From: DAOUJW01 sp034421015
Lineage (GTDB): Bacteria > Chloroflexota > Dehalococcoidia > Lucifugimonadales > UBA2985
Assembly: GCA_034421015.1 (NCBI GenBank)
Contig: DAOUKT010000008.1
Location: forward strand, 1-64,000
DNA length: 64,000 nucleotides
Reading direction: 5' to 3'
Shown in pieces: positions 8,598 through 17,083 of this stretch. Position 1 is the stretch's first letter; each line of letters opens with the position of its first letter. The notes under the pieces are model-generated. The model did not search any database and was not told the origin of the DNA. It saw nothing but the letters and a program-made list of their open reading frames with translations. Both the position numbers and the translations under genes were made by a program.

Positions 8598-9844
8598 ACG
8601 TCAGGCCAATTCGCAGCGATGAGGACTACGAAAAGGCCTTGGCTCGCATTGGGCAGCTGCTGGATGAAATCAATGCGGCTGATGAGCAGATTGAGGATTT
8701 CAAGCACCCCAGTATGGTCGAGTTGGAAGTGCTATCGGATCTTGTGGAGCTATACGAGTCCAAGACCGTGCCTATTGGATTGCCCTCCGCGATTGCAGCC
8801 ATTGAGTTCCGCATGGACCAGTCCGGTCTAACACGACGTGACCTCGTTCCCTTCATAGGCAGCTCAGCCAAGGTCTCAGAGGTGCTCTCCGGCAAGAGAC
8901 CAATCACAATGTCAATGGCTCGCGCGCTTCATAGCCACCTTGGCATTCCCGCAGATGTACTGCTTCAGGAGCCGGGCGCGAGCCTTCCTGACGATATACC
9001 TGACATCGAGTGGACGAGATTCCCGCTAAATGCAATGGCAAAGGCTGGATGGATCCTCAGTGTTCCCAATCTGCGCGAACGCGCCGAGGAGCTGGTCAGC
9101 AGCCTCATGGAACGCGCAGGAGGCCGCGCATTCGCGGCTAATCCACTCTACCGCAAGAACGATGGCAGGAGAATCAACGCCAAGACGGACGATTACGCCC
9201 TCCGGGCGTGGTGCTGGCAGGTAATGGCTCAAGCAAGGCAGCATGAGCCATCGGTTGAGTACCGAGCAGGTGTAGTTACCCCTCAATTCTTGCGTCAGAT
9301 TGCCAGTTTCAGTTTGCTGAACAATGGCCCAGTCCAAGCCAGGGAGTTCTTGGCCGGGCATGGAATCTGCCTTGAGTACGTGAAGCACCTGCCCAAGACA
9401 CACCTAGACGGCGCAGCTCTCCGGCTTCCCGACGGTAGACCGGTCATTGGTCTGACTCTGCGCTATGACCGCCTTGATAATTTCTGGTTTACCCTGCAAC
9501 ACGAGCTTGCCCATGTTGGTCTCCACCTGGACCGAGATGACAACGAAGGCGGCTTTGTTGACGACCATTCCCTCCGCGGGATGGAGAAGGGTTCAGTTGA
9601 GGATGATGCAGATCGCTGGGCACAGAACGCCCTGATACCGCCGGAGGTCTGGAGAGACGGCGCCATTCTCGACGACGCAGGGCCTTTGGAAGTGATGCAA
9701 ATGGCGCATGAGGCCCAGGTACACCCGGCAATTGTCGCAGGCCGGATCCGTTATGAGTCAGGAAACTACCGGCTTCTTTCCCAGTTTGTAGGCAATGGGG
9801 AAGTGCGACGGCAGTTTGAGGTTGTGGAAGGGACAGACGACTGA
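8591..9844 (+). CDS. higA: HigA-type antitoxin fused to an ImmA/IrrE metallopeptidase domain
   Basis: A 417-residue fusion. Residues 1 to about 135 match HigA antitoxins: an N-terminal DYEKALARIGQLLDE segment, then a helix-turn-helix (LTRRDLVPFIGSSAKVSEVL) and GKRPITMSMARALHSHLGI. The C-terminal half is an ImmA/IrrE (M78) peptidase-like domain with the zinc motif HELAH near residue 303 and downstream acidic residues. The TTG start lies 7 nt after AGGAGG and overlaps higB by 7 nt. The HTH should autorepress the promoter; the peptidase may degrade the antitoxin or another repressor. That role is inference. Confidence 0.88.
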   Translation: MVDVRPIRSDEDYEKALARIGQLLDEINAADEQIEDFKHPSMVELEVLSDLVELYESKTVPIGLPSAIAAIEFRMDQSGLTRRDLVPFIGSSAKVSEVLSGKRPITMSMARALHSHLGIPADVLLQEPGASLPDDIPDIEWTRFPLNAMAKAGWILSVPNLRERAEELVSSLMERAGGRAFAANPLYRKNDGRRINAKTDDYALRAWCWQVMAQARQHEPSVEYRAGVVTPQFLRQIASFSLLNNGPVQAREFLAGHGICLEYVKHLPKTHLDGAALRLPDGRPVIGLTLRYDRLDNFWFTLQHELAHVGLHLDRDDNEGGFVDDHSLRGMEKGSVEDDADRWAQNALIPPEVWRDGAILDDAGPLEVMQMAHEAQVHPAIVAGRIRYESGNYRLLSQFVGNGEVRRQFEVVEGTDD

Positions 9845-9861
9845 ACGGAGTAAAGGTATCG

Positions 9862-10758
9862 ATGAATGATCACGTAGAGTTGGATCCCAAGAACCTAACC
9901 TTCTCCCAAGCGTATGGCTACGAGCCAATGCCCAGCCCGCTTGCGCTTGGAGAGCTAAGCGAAGAGGCTCGTATCAGACTATGGAATCTGTTGGTTGATA
10001 TACCAGCTGGCCCATTCTTGCCGACTCTAGAAAGAGTGAGCCGAATCGACGATAGGTGGCGTTCAATTGTACAAACGCTCCACAGCAATTTCCTCCTGAG
10101 AGCTATGGATGAGTTTCCGCGAGGACTCATTCTGGGTGATAACCCATTTATCACCACCTACAAGCAGGGGATTTTGCACAGTCTACCGTTCAACAAAATC
10201 TTCGACCTCTTTCAGATGATAATGCGACACCCCCTGTGTCCAATCGATTTCACAGTGGAAGTGGCAGAGACCTTCAGGGAATGTCGGTTAGCCTACGTTG
10301 TTGACATCGAGCAGCCAGTCACAATTTTGCCTGCTATTTCACCGCAGGAAGGCGAAACCCTTATGGAAGCAATCCAAGAGCTTCGGGGGGCGGGGCTCGA
10401 TGGGGCAACCACACACCTGAAGAATGCAGGGGAATCGCTAAATGAGGGGGACTGGCCTGGAGCCATAAGGGAAAGTGTCAATGCCGTGGAGTCCGTGGCT
10501 CGCCAGTTAGATCCTAAGGCATCCAATACATTGCCAGAAGCGTTAAAATCCCTTCAAAAGAATGACGACAGGTTACATCCTGCACTAAAGATAGCCATCG
10601 AAAAGCTATACGCATTTGCATCGGACGAGGAGGGCGTCCGTCATTCACTGACAGACAACTCGCAATCTTCGGCTGGACGGGACGAAGCAATATTCATGTT
10701 TGGTGCCTGCGCATCAGCTTCTAGCTATCTGTGGCGCAAGTATCGTGGCATAAGCTAA
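9862..10758 (+). CDS. AbiJ-type protein with C-terminal HEPN-like domain
   Basis: A 298-residue protein. The first 60 residues (FSQAYGYEPMPSPL...LSEEARIRLWNLL) resemble the AbiJ N-terminal domain 4 family, found in front of HEPN nuclease domains in abortive-infection proteins. The C-terminal 120 residues are helical and HEPN-like, with AIRESVNAVESVAR and EGVRHSLTD; the RH pair is typical of such domains. It starts 17 nt after the antitoxin gene and is of lower GC than the housekeeping genes. A role in phage defence is inferred from family and context. Confidence 0.75.
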   Translation: MNDHVELDPKNLTFSQAYGYEPMPSPLALGELSEEARIRLWNLLVDIPAGPFLPTLERVSRIDDRWRSIVQTLHSNFLLRAMDEFPRGLILGDNPFITTYKQGILHSLPFNKIFDLFQMIMRHPLCPIDFTVEVAETFRECRLAYVVDIEQPVTILPAISPQEGETLMEAIQELRGAGLDGATTHLKNAGESLNEGDWPGAIRESVNAVESVARQLDPKASNTLPEALKSLQKNDDRLHPALKIAIEKLYAFASDEEGVRHSLTDNSQSSAGRDEAIFMFGACASASSYLWRKYRGIS

Positions 10759-10801
10759 GTGCGAGCATCCAGCGCCAAATGGCGACCTCTTCACCCCCGC
10801 C

Positions 10802-10830
10802 TTGCCACTTGGCCCGCTTGCGGGTAGACT
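10802..10830 (+). promoter_or_regulatory. Promoter of thrS with very short leader
   Basis: TTGCCA at 10802-10807, 17-bp spacer, TAGACT at 10825-10830. The predicted transcription start is near 10837, leaving about 11 nt before the ATG with no ribosome-binding site. There is no room for a T-box leader. Confidence 0.55.
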
Positions 10831-10847
10831 AGCTAGCTGATACAGCT

Positions 10848-12599
10848 ATGACTACCCTTGACCACGAGCACGACGTCCACTCCTTGCGCGAGCGCATGCG
10901 CCACTCCGCCGCACACGTCATGGCGGACGCCGTTTTGCAGCTGTTCCCGGAGGCCAAGCTGGGCATCGGGCCGCCCACGGAGGACGGCTTCTACTACGAC
11001 TTCGAGGTCTCCCGGGCCTTCACGCCGGAGGACCTGGAGGCCATTGAAGAGCGCGTCAGGGAGACCATCGCCGCCGGCATCCCATTCGTGTACGAGGAGA
11101 TCAGCCTGGCCGACGCCAAAGCCATGTTCGCCGACCAGGCCTACAAGCTGGAGATCATCGACGAGCTTCCAACGGACGAGGTGATCAGCGTCTACCGCCA
11201 CGGGGACTTCGTGGACCTGTGCCGTGGCCCTCACGTGGACTCGACAGCGCAGATAAGCGCTTGCAAGCTCCTGAGCATTGCCGGAGCGTACTGGCGGGGC
11301 GATGAGAAGCGCCCCATGCTGCAGCGCATCTACGGCACGGCCTTCGAGACCGGCGAGGCGCTGGAGGAGTACCTGGAGCGCATCGAGGAGGCCCAGCGCC
11401 GGGACCATCGCAGGCTTGGGCGGGAGTTGGACCTGCTATCGTTCCACGAGGAGTACGGCCCCGGCCTCGTCTACTGGCATCCCAAGGGCGGCCGGATACG
11501 GTCGATAATCGAGGACTTCTGGCGACGTGAGCACTACCGGGCCGGCTACGACCTGGTCTATTCGCCCCACGTGGGCAAGTCCACCCTGTGGGAGACCAGC
11601 GGCCACCTGGACTTCTACGCCGAGAACATGTACTCACCCATGGACGTGGACGGCCAGGACTACTACGTCAAACCAATGAACTGCCCCTTCCACGTCCAGA
11701 TCTACAAGAGCTCTCTGAGGAGCTACCGGGAGCTTCCCCTGCGCCTGGGGGAGCTGGGCACGGTGTACCGCTACGAGCGGTCGGGCGTGCTGCACGGCCT
11801 GCTGCGGGTGCGGGGCTTCACCCAGGACGACGCCCACATCTTCTGCCGCCCGGACCAGGTGAAGGACGAGGTGGGCAGGTGCGTCGACTTCATGCGATTC
11901 TTCCTTGAGGCCTTCGGCTTCCAGCAGTTCCACGTCTACCTCTCAACCCGCAACGAGAGCGGGAAGTTCGCGGGCCGGGTGGAAGACTGGGACATGGCTA
12001 CTGAGGTGCTGCGAGAGGTCATCCTGGAGCGAAACCTGCCCCACGACGTGGACGACGGCGGCGCAGCCTTCTACGGCCCCAAGATAGACGTCAAGCTGCT
12101 GGACGCGCTGGGCCGCGAGTGGCAGTGCTCCACCATCCAGTTCGACTTCAACCTGCCGGAGCGCTTCGACGTGAGCTACATAGGCGAGGACGGCCGGGAG
12201 CACCGGCCCTTCATGGTGCACCGCGCCCTTCTCGGGGCCATTGAGCGCTTCTTCGGTGTGCTGATAGAGCACTACGCCGGCGCGTTCCCCACCTGGCTCG
12301 CCCCCGTTCAGGCGGTTGTCATCCCCATTGCGGACCGCCACCTGGAGTTCGCCCAGGGGGTGTCGGACAGGCTGAAGGAGGGCGACATTCGCGTGGACGT
12401 GGACGGCCGCTCGGAGCGGATGAACGCCAAGATACGCCACGCCCAGCTGAACAAGGTGCCCTTCATGCTCGTCGTGGGCGACCGGGAGATGGAGGCCGAC
12501 TCCGTTGCGGTGCGCCTGCGAGACGGCCAGGACCTGGGCCCTAAGCCCGTCGGCGAAGTGGCGGCCCTCATCCAGGAGGCCATCAGCTCAAAGGTGTGA
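10848..12599 (+). CDS. thrS: Threonine-tRNA ligase, without TGS domain
   Basis: A 583-residue class II synthetase. The SAD editing domain begins almost at once (HSAAHVMADAVLQLFP, GPPTEDGFYYDFE) and includes the Zn-binding type CRGPH motif near residue 125. The catalytic core has MNCPFHVQIYK (motif with zinc Cys), RYERSGVLHGLLRVRGFTQDD (motif 2), and FMVHRALLGAIERF (motif 3), followed by the anticodon-binding domain. The N-terminal TGS domain of about 60 residues found in most bacterial enzymes is absent, and no extra open frame supports an upstream start. Confidence 0.95.
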   Translation: MTTLDHEHDVHSLRERMRHSAAHVMADAVLQLFPEAKLGIGPPTEDGFYYDFEVSRAFTPEDLEAIEERVRETIAAGIPFVYEEISLADAKAMFADQAYKLEIIDELPTDEVISVYRHGDFVDLCRGPHVDSTAQISACKLLSIAGAYWRGDEKRPMLQRIYGTAFETGEALEEYLERIEEAQRRDHRRLGRELDLLSFHEEYGPGLVYWHPKGGRIRSIIEDFWRREHYRAGYDLVYSPHVGKSTLWETSGHLDFYAENMYSPMDVDGQDYYVKPMNCPFHVQIYKSSLRSYRELPLRLGELGTVYRYERSGVLHGLLRVRGFTQDDAHIFCRPDQVKDEVGRCVDFMRFFLEAFGFQQFHVYLSTRNESGKFAGRVEDWDMATEVLREVILERNLPHDVDDGGAAFYGPKIDVKLLDALGREWQCSTIQFDFNLPERFDVSYIGEDGREHRPFMVHRALLGAIERFFGVLIEHYAGAFPTWLAPVQAVVIPIADRHLEFAQGVSDRLKEGDIRVDVDGRSERMNAKIRHAQLNKVPFMLVVGDREMEADSVAVRLRDGQDLGPKPVGEVAALIQEAISSKV

Positions 12600-12607
12600 G
12601 GCCCCCC

Positions 12608-14230
12608 CTACAGCCCCAGGATGTTTCCCCTATCGTCCACGTCCAGGGAGCGGGGCGTTCCCGGGAGGCCTGGCATGGTCATGATGGAGCCGGATATCGG
12701 GTAGATGAAGCCCGCCCCTACTGACGCCCTCACGTCGGTAATGTCAAAGACGTAGCCTGACGGCCTCCCCTTGAGATTGGGGTCGTCTGAAATGGACAGG
12801 TGGGTCTTTGCCATGCACACCGGCAGGCTGCCCCAGCCGTGGCTGGCAAAGGTCCGCATCCGGCGCCTGGCCTCCGGCGTCCAGACAACCTCGTTGGAGC
12901 AGTACACGTTGCGCGCCAGCGCCTGCACCTTCTCCTCAATGGTCGCGTCCTCCGGGTAGATGTAGGTTATCTGGGGCTTCGACCCGCTCGACGCCTCAAT
13001 TACCGCGTTCGCCAGATCGATGCCGCCCTCGCCGCCGCGCCCGAAGACGTCGCTCTCCACCGCCGCGCTCGCGCCCGCGGCCTCAGCGCGCGCCTTGACG
13101 ATGGCAACCTCGCCCGGGGTATCGGTTGGAAAGCGGTTGATCGCCACCACAACGGGAAGCCCAAAGGAGCGGATGACCTCCACCAGGTGCTCCACGTTGG
13201 ACATACCCTCCTGCACCGCCTCCTCGTTGGGGCTGTCCAGGTCTCTCAGGCGAACGCCGCCGTGGGACTTGACGGCCCGGACGGTGGTCACAAGGACCGC
13301 CGCGTGGGGTTCCAGGTCGTTGAAGCGCGCCTTGATGTGCATAAACTTCTCGAAACCCAGGTCGGCGCCGAAACCGGCCTCCGTGATGACGTAGTCGCTG
13401 TGAGCAAGGGCAAGGCGGTCCGCGACGACCGAGTTGCAGCCGTGAGCGATGTTCCCGAATGGACCGGCATGCACAAGGACCGGCTGGCCCTCCAGCGTCT
13501 GCACCAGGTTGGGCTGTATGGCGTGGCGAAGCAGCGCCATCATGGAGCCGACGGCGTCCACGTCTGCGGCCGTCACGGGCTTCCCGTCCAGGGTGAAGCC
13601 AACGACAATCCTGGACAGCCGCTGTCGGAGGTCTTCCAGGCCGGAGGCCAAAGCCAGGATCGCCATCACCTCCGACGCCGTAACGATGTCGAACCCGGAC
13701 TCCTTAAACGGGGCGTTGGCTGATCCTCCCAGTCCGGCCACAACGGAGCGCAGGGCCCGGTCCTCCATGTCAACCACGCGCCGCCATGTAATGCCGGTGG
13801 GCAGGAAGCCGTCGATGCGGCCGCGCTGCGCGACGTTGTCCGTGAGAGCGGCAAGCAGGTTGTGGGCCGACGCAACGGCGTGGGCGTCGCCTGTGAAGTG
13901 GATGTTGATCTCGTCCTCCGGCACAACCTGCGCCGCGCCACCGCCGGTCCCGCCGCCCTTGATGCCGAATATGGGGCCAAGGGCCGGCTCCCGGAGCGTG
14001 GCCGTAACGCGTTGGCCCAGCCGGCCCAGGGCCTGGGTGAGGCCCACCGTGGTTGTGGTCTTGCCCTCGCCGGCCGGCGTTGGGGTCATTCCCGTCACCA
14101 GAATGAGCTTACCCCTGCGACCGTCGGACGGGATTGCTTCCAGGCTGATCTTGGCCTTGTGCTGGCCGTATGGAATTACAGAGTCCTCGTCCAGTCCCAT
14201 GTTACGGGCCACTTCGATAATCGGCAGCAT
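12608..14230 (-). CDS. fhs: Formate-tetrahydrofolate ligase
   Basis: A 540-residue enzyme that makes 10-formyl-tetrahydrofolate from formate, THF and ATP. The ATP site TPTPAGEGKTTTTVGL and the motifs GIKGGGTGGG, EINIHFTGD, and the C-terminal GSIMTMPGLP are present. The ATG at 14230 is chosen because GGGAGGA lies 8 nt upstream; an open frame extends 23 codons further without support. It is convergent with thrS. Together with the formate dehydrogenase at 57928-59145 it points to formate-linked one-carbon metabolism. Confidence 0.96.
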   Translation of the reverse strand: MLPIIEVARNMGLDEDSVIPYGQHKAKISLEAIPSDGRRGKLILVTGMTPTPAGEGKTTTTVGLTQALGRLGQRVTATLREPALGPIFGIKGGGTGGGAAQVVPEDEINIHFTGDAHAVASAHNLLAALTDNVAQRGRIDGFLPTGITWRRVVDMEDRALRSVVAGLGGSANAPFKESGFDIVTASEVMAILALASGLEDLRQRLSRIVVGFTLDGKPVTAADVDAVGSMMALLRHAIQPNLVQTLEGQPVLVHAGPFGNIAHGCNSVVADRLALAHSDYVITEAGFGADLGFEKFMHIKARFNDLEPHAAVLVTTVRAVKSHGGVRLRDLDSPNEEAVQEGMSNVEHLVEVIRSFGLPVVVAINRFPTDTPGEVAIVKARAEAAGASAAVESDVFGRGGEGGIDLANAVIEASSGSKPQITYIYPEDATIEEKVQALARNVYCSNEVVWTPEARRRMRTFASHGWGSLPVCMAKTHLSISDDPNLKGRPSGYVFDITDVRASVGAGFIYPISGSIMTMPGLPGTPRSLDVDDRGNILGL

Positions 14231-14340
14231 GAAGGGCGTCCTCCCAGTATTTCGTTGTTCTGCTCCTATTCTAGCACGAGCGACCGGGCGGAGTAGCAAA
14301 GAGGCAGTATGTGCGACTGCTCATTTACGCCGGATTTACA

Positions 14341-14534
14341 GCGACCTTTGCATAACCCTCGCGGTGGCTCCGTTGAATGTCATTCTGAGCCGAAGGCGAA
14401 GAATCCAAGGGGTCAATTGAGGACTTCACAGCTTTGCAGGCAAGGGCTTTGGATTCTTCACTCCGCTGCGCTCCGTTCAGAATGACACTTGGAACACTTC
14501 TTTTGGGGCAACGCCGCATTTGCGCAAGAGTCTC
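14341..14534. mobile_element. MITE-like element, long type, copy 1
   Basis: About 194 bp with degenerate inverted ends (GCGACCTTTGCATAACC... and ...GCGCAAGAGTCTC). Its inner part carries two hairpins around TCATTCTGAGCCGAAGGCGAAGAATCC and its inverse. In reverse orientation it matches the element at 43354-43549 along its whole length. No clear flanking direct repeat is seen. It fills the gap between fhs and the vapC-type gene. Confidence 0.75.
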
Positions 14535-14536
14535 AC

Positions 14537-14977
14537 TCACACGGGAATGACGCACAAGAAGGAGCGCTCCCTCTCCGGCACAAGCCCTTCCAAGCTTGCA
14601 TCCAGGGTGACCAGCTGTCCATTGTGTCGCATGGCGGCAGCCAGCAGCACGGCGTCCGTAATCTGTCGATAGCCCTCGAGGCGGGCGGCAATGGCATCCG
14701 GCATCTGGATTATGGAGCGGTCCATGGGCCAGGATGAATGTGATGCCAAGCGGGTCAGCCTCTCCAGGACAGCAATTGCATCCAGCGGCGTGACGGCGTG
14801 GCGCACAACGGACGGGTTGCAGGAGAGCCTTACGAATCCCGCCTCAGTCAGAGTGCATGTCGCCCATCCGTCCTGTCGATGCTCCTCAAACCACGCTCTG
14901 GCGGCGGAGTGATGGACGTGATTGGGCCATGCGAGGGCTATCAGGACGTTGATGTCCAGCAATGCGGTCAAGGCCAC
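14537..14977 (-). CDS. vapC: PIN-domain ribonuclease, VapC-type toxin
   Basis: A 146-residue PIN-domain protein. The acidic residues of the fold are visible: Asp in ALLDINVLIALAW, Glu in LTEAGFVRL, Asp in QITDAVLLAAA, and Asp in QLVTLDASL. PIN toxins cleave RNA in a metal-dependent way. The gene overlaps the upstream antitoxin gene by 10 bp, and the pair forms a type II module. Confidence 0.9.
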   Translation of the reverse strand: MALTALLDINVLIALAWPNHVHHSAARAWFEEHRQDGWATCTLTEAGFVRLSCNPSVVRHAVTPLDAIAVLERLTRLASHSSWPMDRSIIQMPDAIAARLEGYRQITDAVLLAAAMRHNGQLVTLDASLEGLVPERERSFLCVIPV

Positions 14978-15195
14978 TCGCCCAACGCCCGGTATACGTC
15001 ATCGCTGGTGATGGGCTCGGCGTCGGGAGCAATGGCAAAGACGGTCCCGTCCCCCTTGTCCCCGGTCTCGCGACTGCCCCTGAAGCCCCGCCTTGCCAGT
15101 TCCGACAGCGCCTTGCCGAGACTGCTTCCATTCCTCTCCGCCAGGGCCCTGGCAACTGCAAGTACGTCGTCATCGATAGTCAGGGTGGTTCGCAT
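14968..15195 (-). CDS. vapB: VapB-type antitoxin (ribbon-helix-helix)
   Basis: A 75-residue protein with an N-terminal ribbon-helix-helix signature (MRTTLTIDDDVLAVARALAERNGSSLGKALSELARRG) and an acidic C-terminal tail expected to wrap the toxin. A promoter ends 6 nt upstream of the ATG and there is no ribosome-binding site, so the mRNA should be leaderless and the antitoxin can act as its own repressor at this site. Confidence 0.88.
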   Translation of the reverse strand: MRTTLTIDDDVLAVARALAERNGSSLGKALSELARRGFRGSRETGDKGDGTVFAIAPDAEPITSDDVYRALGEWP

Positions 15196-15201
15196 AGTGT
15201 C

Positions 15202-15230
15202 ATCATAGCATCAACACATCACCATGTCCA
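15202..15230 (-). promoter_or_regulatory. Leaderless promoter of the vapBC-type pair
   Basis: Minus strand: TGGACA (15225-15230), 17-bp spacer, TATGAT (15202-15207), then 6 nt to the ATG at 15195. Confidence 0.65.
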
Positions 15231-15335
15231 GTTGGCCGGAGTCGCTGTGCTCTCTACAGGCGTTGGTTGTGGCGCGCGACACCGCTCATTTACTTCGACA
15301 AGCTCAGTATGAGCGGTGTCAACCACATCCGCAGT

Positions 15336-15422
15336 CTTCCCGCTCATAGCCTGCCCCGTACTTGATACGGGGGTGAGCCCGTCGAACCATTTGAGCGGGA
15401 AGATTAGCTAGCTGGCTATAAT
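15336..15422 (+). repeat. Hairpin-plus-TATAAT repeat, copy 1
   Basis: An 11-bp stem (CTTCCCGCTCA / TGAGCGGGAAG, 15336-15402) with an inner CCCCGTA/TACGGGG hairpin, then 14 nt, then TATAAT at 15417-15422. The second copy is at 54187-54249. The fourth stem pair is C:G here and A:T there, a compensatory change. The preceding stretch 15280-15318 holds a related CGCTCAT...ATGAGCG hairpin. Otherwise the gap 15196-15452 has no gene. Confidence 0.6.
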
Positions 15423-15452
15423 CGACATATCCCCTCTCATCCAAGACGCGCG

Positions 15453-15482
15453 TTGCGGTCGGTAGCCCTGAAAATGTATAAT
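15453..15482 (+). promoter_or_regulatory. Promoter of the thioredoxin-fold gene pair
   Basis: TTGCGG at 15453-15458, 18-bp spacer, perfect TATAAT at 15477-15482. The predicted start of transcription is near 15489, about 48 nt before the ATG. Confidence 0.55.
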
Positions 15483-15536
15483 TTGCTCTTAGCGGGCGTC
15501 GGAGGAGACGCCAATTCTCGCGGAGAGGAGGGTAGC

Positions 15537-15767
15537 ATGATACAAACGGTCCCCATTGTATACACAATCCAGGGGTGCGACGCGTGCGTGAAGCTGACGG
15601 ACAAGTGGAACGCCGAGGGAGTGGAGTACGAGGAGCGCCGCGCGGACCTGAGCCAGGAGATCATGGAAGAGGCCAGGAGCTACGGCGACGTTGTGCCCAT
15701 CATCCGATACCCGGACGGCAGGGTTGAGGAGGGCTTTGAGGGTGGCATCGGCTGCTACATCGGCTAG
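15537..15767 (+). CDS. Glutaredoxin-like thioredoxin-fold protein
   Basis: A 76-residue protein with the redox motif CDAC near residue 14 (IVYTIQGCDACVKL) and the cis-Pro loop in VVPIIRYPDG. This is the compact glutaredoxin/NrdH-like layout. The ATG at 15537 has GGAGGG upstream and gives the normal strand directly at the N-terminus. A second thioredoxin-like gene follows 49 nt later, so both may act on the same thiol substrates. Confidence 0.8.
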   Translation: MIQTVPIVYTIQGCDACVKLTDKWNAEGVEYEERRADLSQEIMEEARSYGDVVPIIRYPDGRVEEGFEGGIGCYIG

Positions 15768-15816
15768 GGCCGCAGGCCTGACACAAGAGAAATAGAGATT
15801 CAAGCAAAGGAGACGT

Positions 15817-16401
15817 ATGGCAACGACTAGTGTTGTAACACCGGAGAGGTACAGCCAGGGATTCACCTACTCCGACTACCTGGCGCAGATCAATGTCAAC
15901 CAGGACAGGTTTGCCCAGTACTACGGTACGGCAAGCGAGGCCGTCTCGGAGGACGATGCGGCGTTCTTCAAGAAGGCCGTGGAGAGCGGCTGCTCCCGCG
16001 TCTTGGTCATCGGCGAGGACTGGTGCCCGGACGTCTACCGCGGCATGCCCATAATCGGCCGCATCGCCGAGGTGTCCGGGATGGATATGCGCGTGTTCCC
16101 CAGGGACGAGAACCTGGACATCATGGACGAGTTCCTGAAGAACGGCGAGTTCCGGTCGATACCGGTCTTCGTGTTCTACAACTCTGACCAGGGATACCTG
16201 TGCCACTGGATAGAGCGGCCGGAGACTGTGACCCAGGAGATGGCGGAGATCAACAAGGCCGTTGACGCGGAGACGGAGGGCAAGGACGAGAGTGAGGCCC
16301 GCAACGTGCGGCGTGAGCGCGTCAACTCCAAGTTCCCCGACTGGCAGAAGGAGTCGGTCCGGGATATCCGCGACCTCCTGTCCAAGACTCTGGGCATGTA
16401 G
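15817..16401 (+). CDS. Thioredoxin family protein with CPDV active site
   Basis: A 194-residue protein resembling the thioredoxin_9 family. A thioredoxin-like core starts near residue 60 (RVLVIGEDWCPDVYRGMPII), with cis-Pro in FRSIPVFVFY. The second Cys of the CxxC motif is replaced by Val (CPDV), so it cannot form the usual dithiol at that site and may act as a monothiol reductant or reductase. AAGGAG precedes the ATG. A 14-bp hairpin follows the gene. Confidence 0.8.
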   Translation: MATTSVVTPERYSQGFTYSDYLAQINVNQDRFAQYYGTASEAVSEDDAAFFKKAVESGCSRVLVIGEDWCPDVYRGMPIIGRIAEVSGMDMRVFPRDENLDIMDEFLKNGEFRSIPVFVFYNSDQGYLCHWIERPETVTQEMAEINKAVDAETEGKDESEARNVRRERVNSKFPDWQKESVRDIRDLLSKTLGM

Positions 16402-16429
16402 CGCGACTACCTCCAACGGGATTCAGTGA

Positions 16430-16473
16430 GTCGGGGGCGGGCTGAACTTCGCTGTTGCAAGCCCGCCCCCGAC
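16430..16473 (+). terminator. 14-bp GC-rich hairpin after the thioredoxin-like gene
   Basis: A perfect 14-bp stem (GTCGGGGGCGGGCT and its complement) with a 16-nt loop. A possible promoter for the next gene (TTGCAA 16455-16460, 16-bp spacer, TATATT 16477-16482) overlaps its 3' arm. Confidence 0.7.
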
Positions 16474-16485
16474 CTGTATATTTAG

Positions 16486-16926
16486 GTGAATATCCCTCGT
16501 TACAATCGCCTCCTGCCCGCCGCTCTTCTTCTGTGCCTCGCGCTGGCCCTCGCGGCCGCCGCCTGCGCTGAGCCTGAAACTGCCGACTGCCCGGACGGCG
16601 CGGAGGAGTGGGTGGAGCACCGGGTGTTCATGGGTCGCGGCGACGGAGACGTGGAGGTTGTGGACGATGAGGCGTGGGACGCATTCCTGGCGGACGTGGT
16701 AACGCCGCGCTTCCCGGACGGCCTGACGGTCCTGGACGCATCCGGCCAGTGGCGGAACCCTGAAGGCTCAATCGAGAGGGAGCGTTCCAAGGTGCTCCTG
16801 ATAATGGCCCCGCCGGAAGCCGACGCATTGCGCCTCATCAACGAGATCTCTGACGAGTACAAACAGCGTTTCAACCAGGAGGCCGTGCTCCAGGCCGTGA
16901 CCGACGCCTGCGTGTCCTTCTACTAG
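16486..16926 (+). CDS. DUF3574-containing lipoprotein
   Basis: A 146-residue predicted lipoprotein. The N-terminus has a hydrophobic signal (LLPAALLLCLALALAAAAC) ending in a lipobox-like AAAC. The mature part matches the DUF3574 pattern: a strand with HRVFMGRG, then DEAWDAFLADVVTPRFPDGLTVLDASGQW, and ERSKVLLIM. The function of the family is unknown. The GTG start lies only 3 nt after a possible -10 hexamer, so the leader is very short or the promoter lies elsewhere. Confidence 0.8.
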   Translation: MNIPRYNRLLPAALLLCLALALAAAACAEPETADCPDGAEEWVEHRVFMGRGDGDVEVVDDEAWDAFLADVVTPRFPDGLTVLDASGQWRNPEGSIERERSKVLLIMAPPEADALRLINEISDEYKQRFNQEAVLQAVTDACVSFY

Positions 16927-17083
16927 CCCTCCAAACCGGCGCCCCGGCCCCTTCCGGCCAATTGCCAAGGCTTGTCGGATTGCCTGGCAGGTGGTACAAC
17001 TATCGTGTGCGGGTGATTCCACCGCTCAAGACTCGCCTCCGTAAGCCCGTCCAGTAACGGGCAGTCCGCCGGTCGCTTTTGCA

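Noticed and set aside
10759..10847. T-box leader for thrS
   Set aside because: The promoter leaves a leader of about 11 nt and no T-box consensus was seen.
17007..17057. 16-codon GTG frame at a possible leaderless start ahead of the histidine kinase
   Set aside because: It rests on a weak -10 (TACAAC) and is out of frame with the kinase; too little support.
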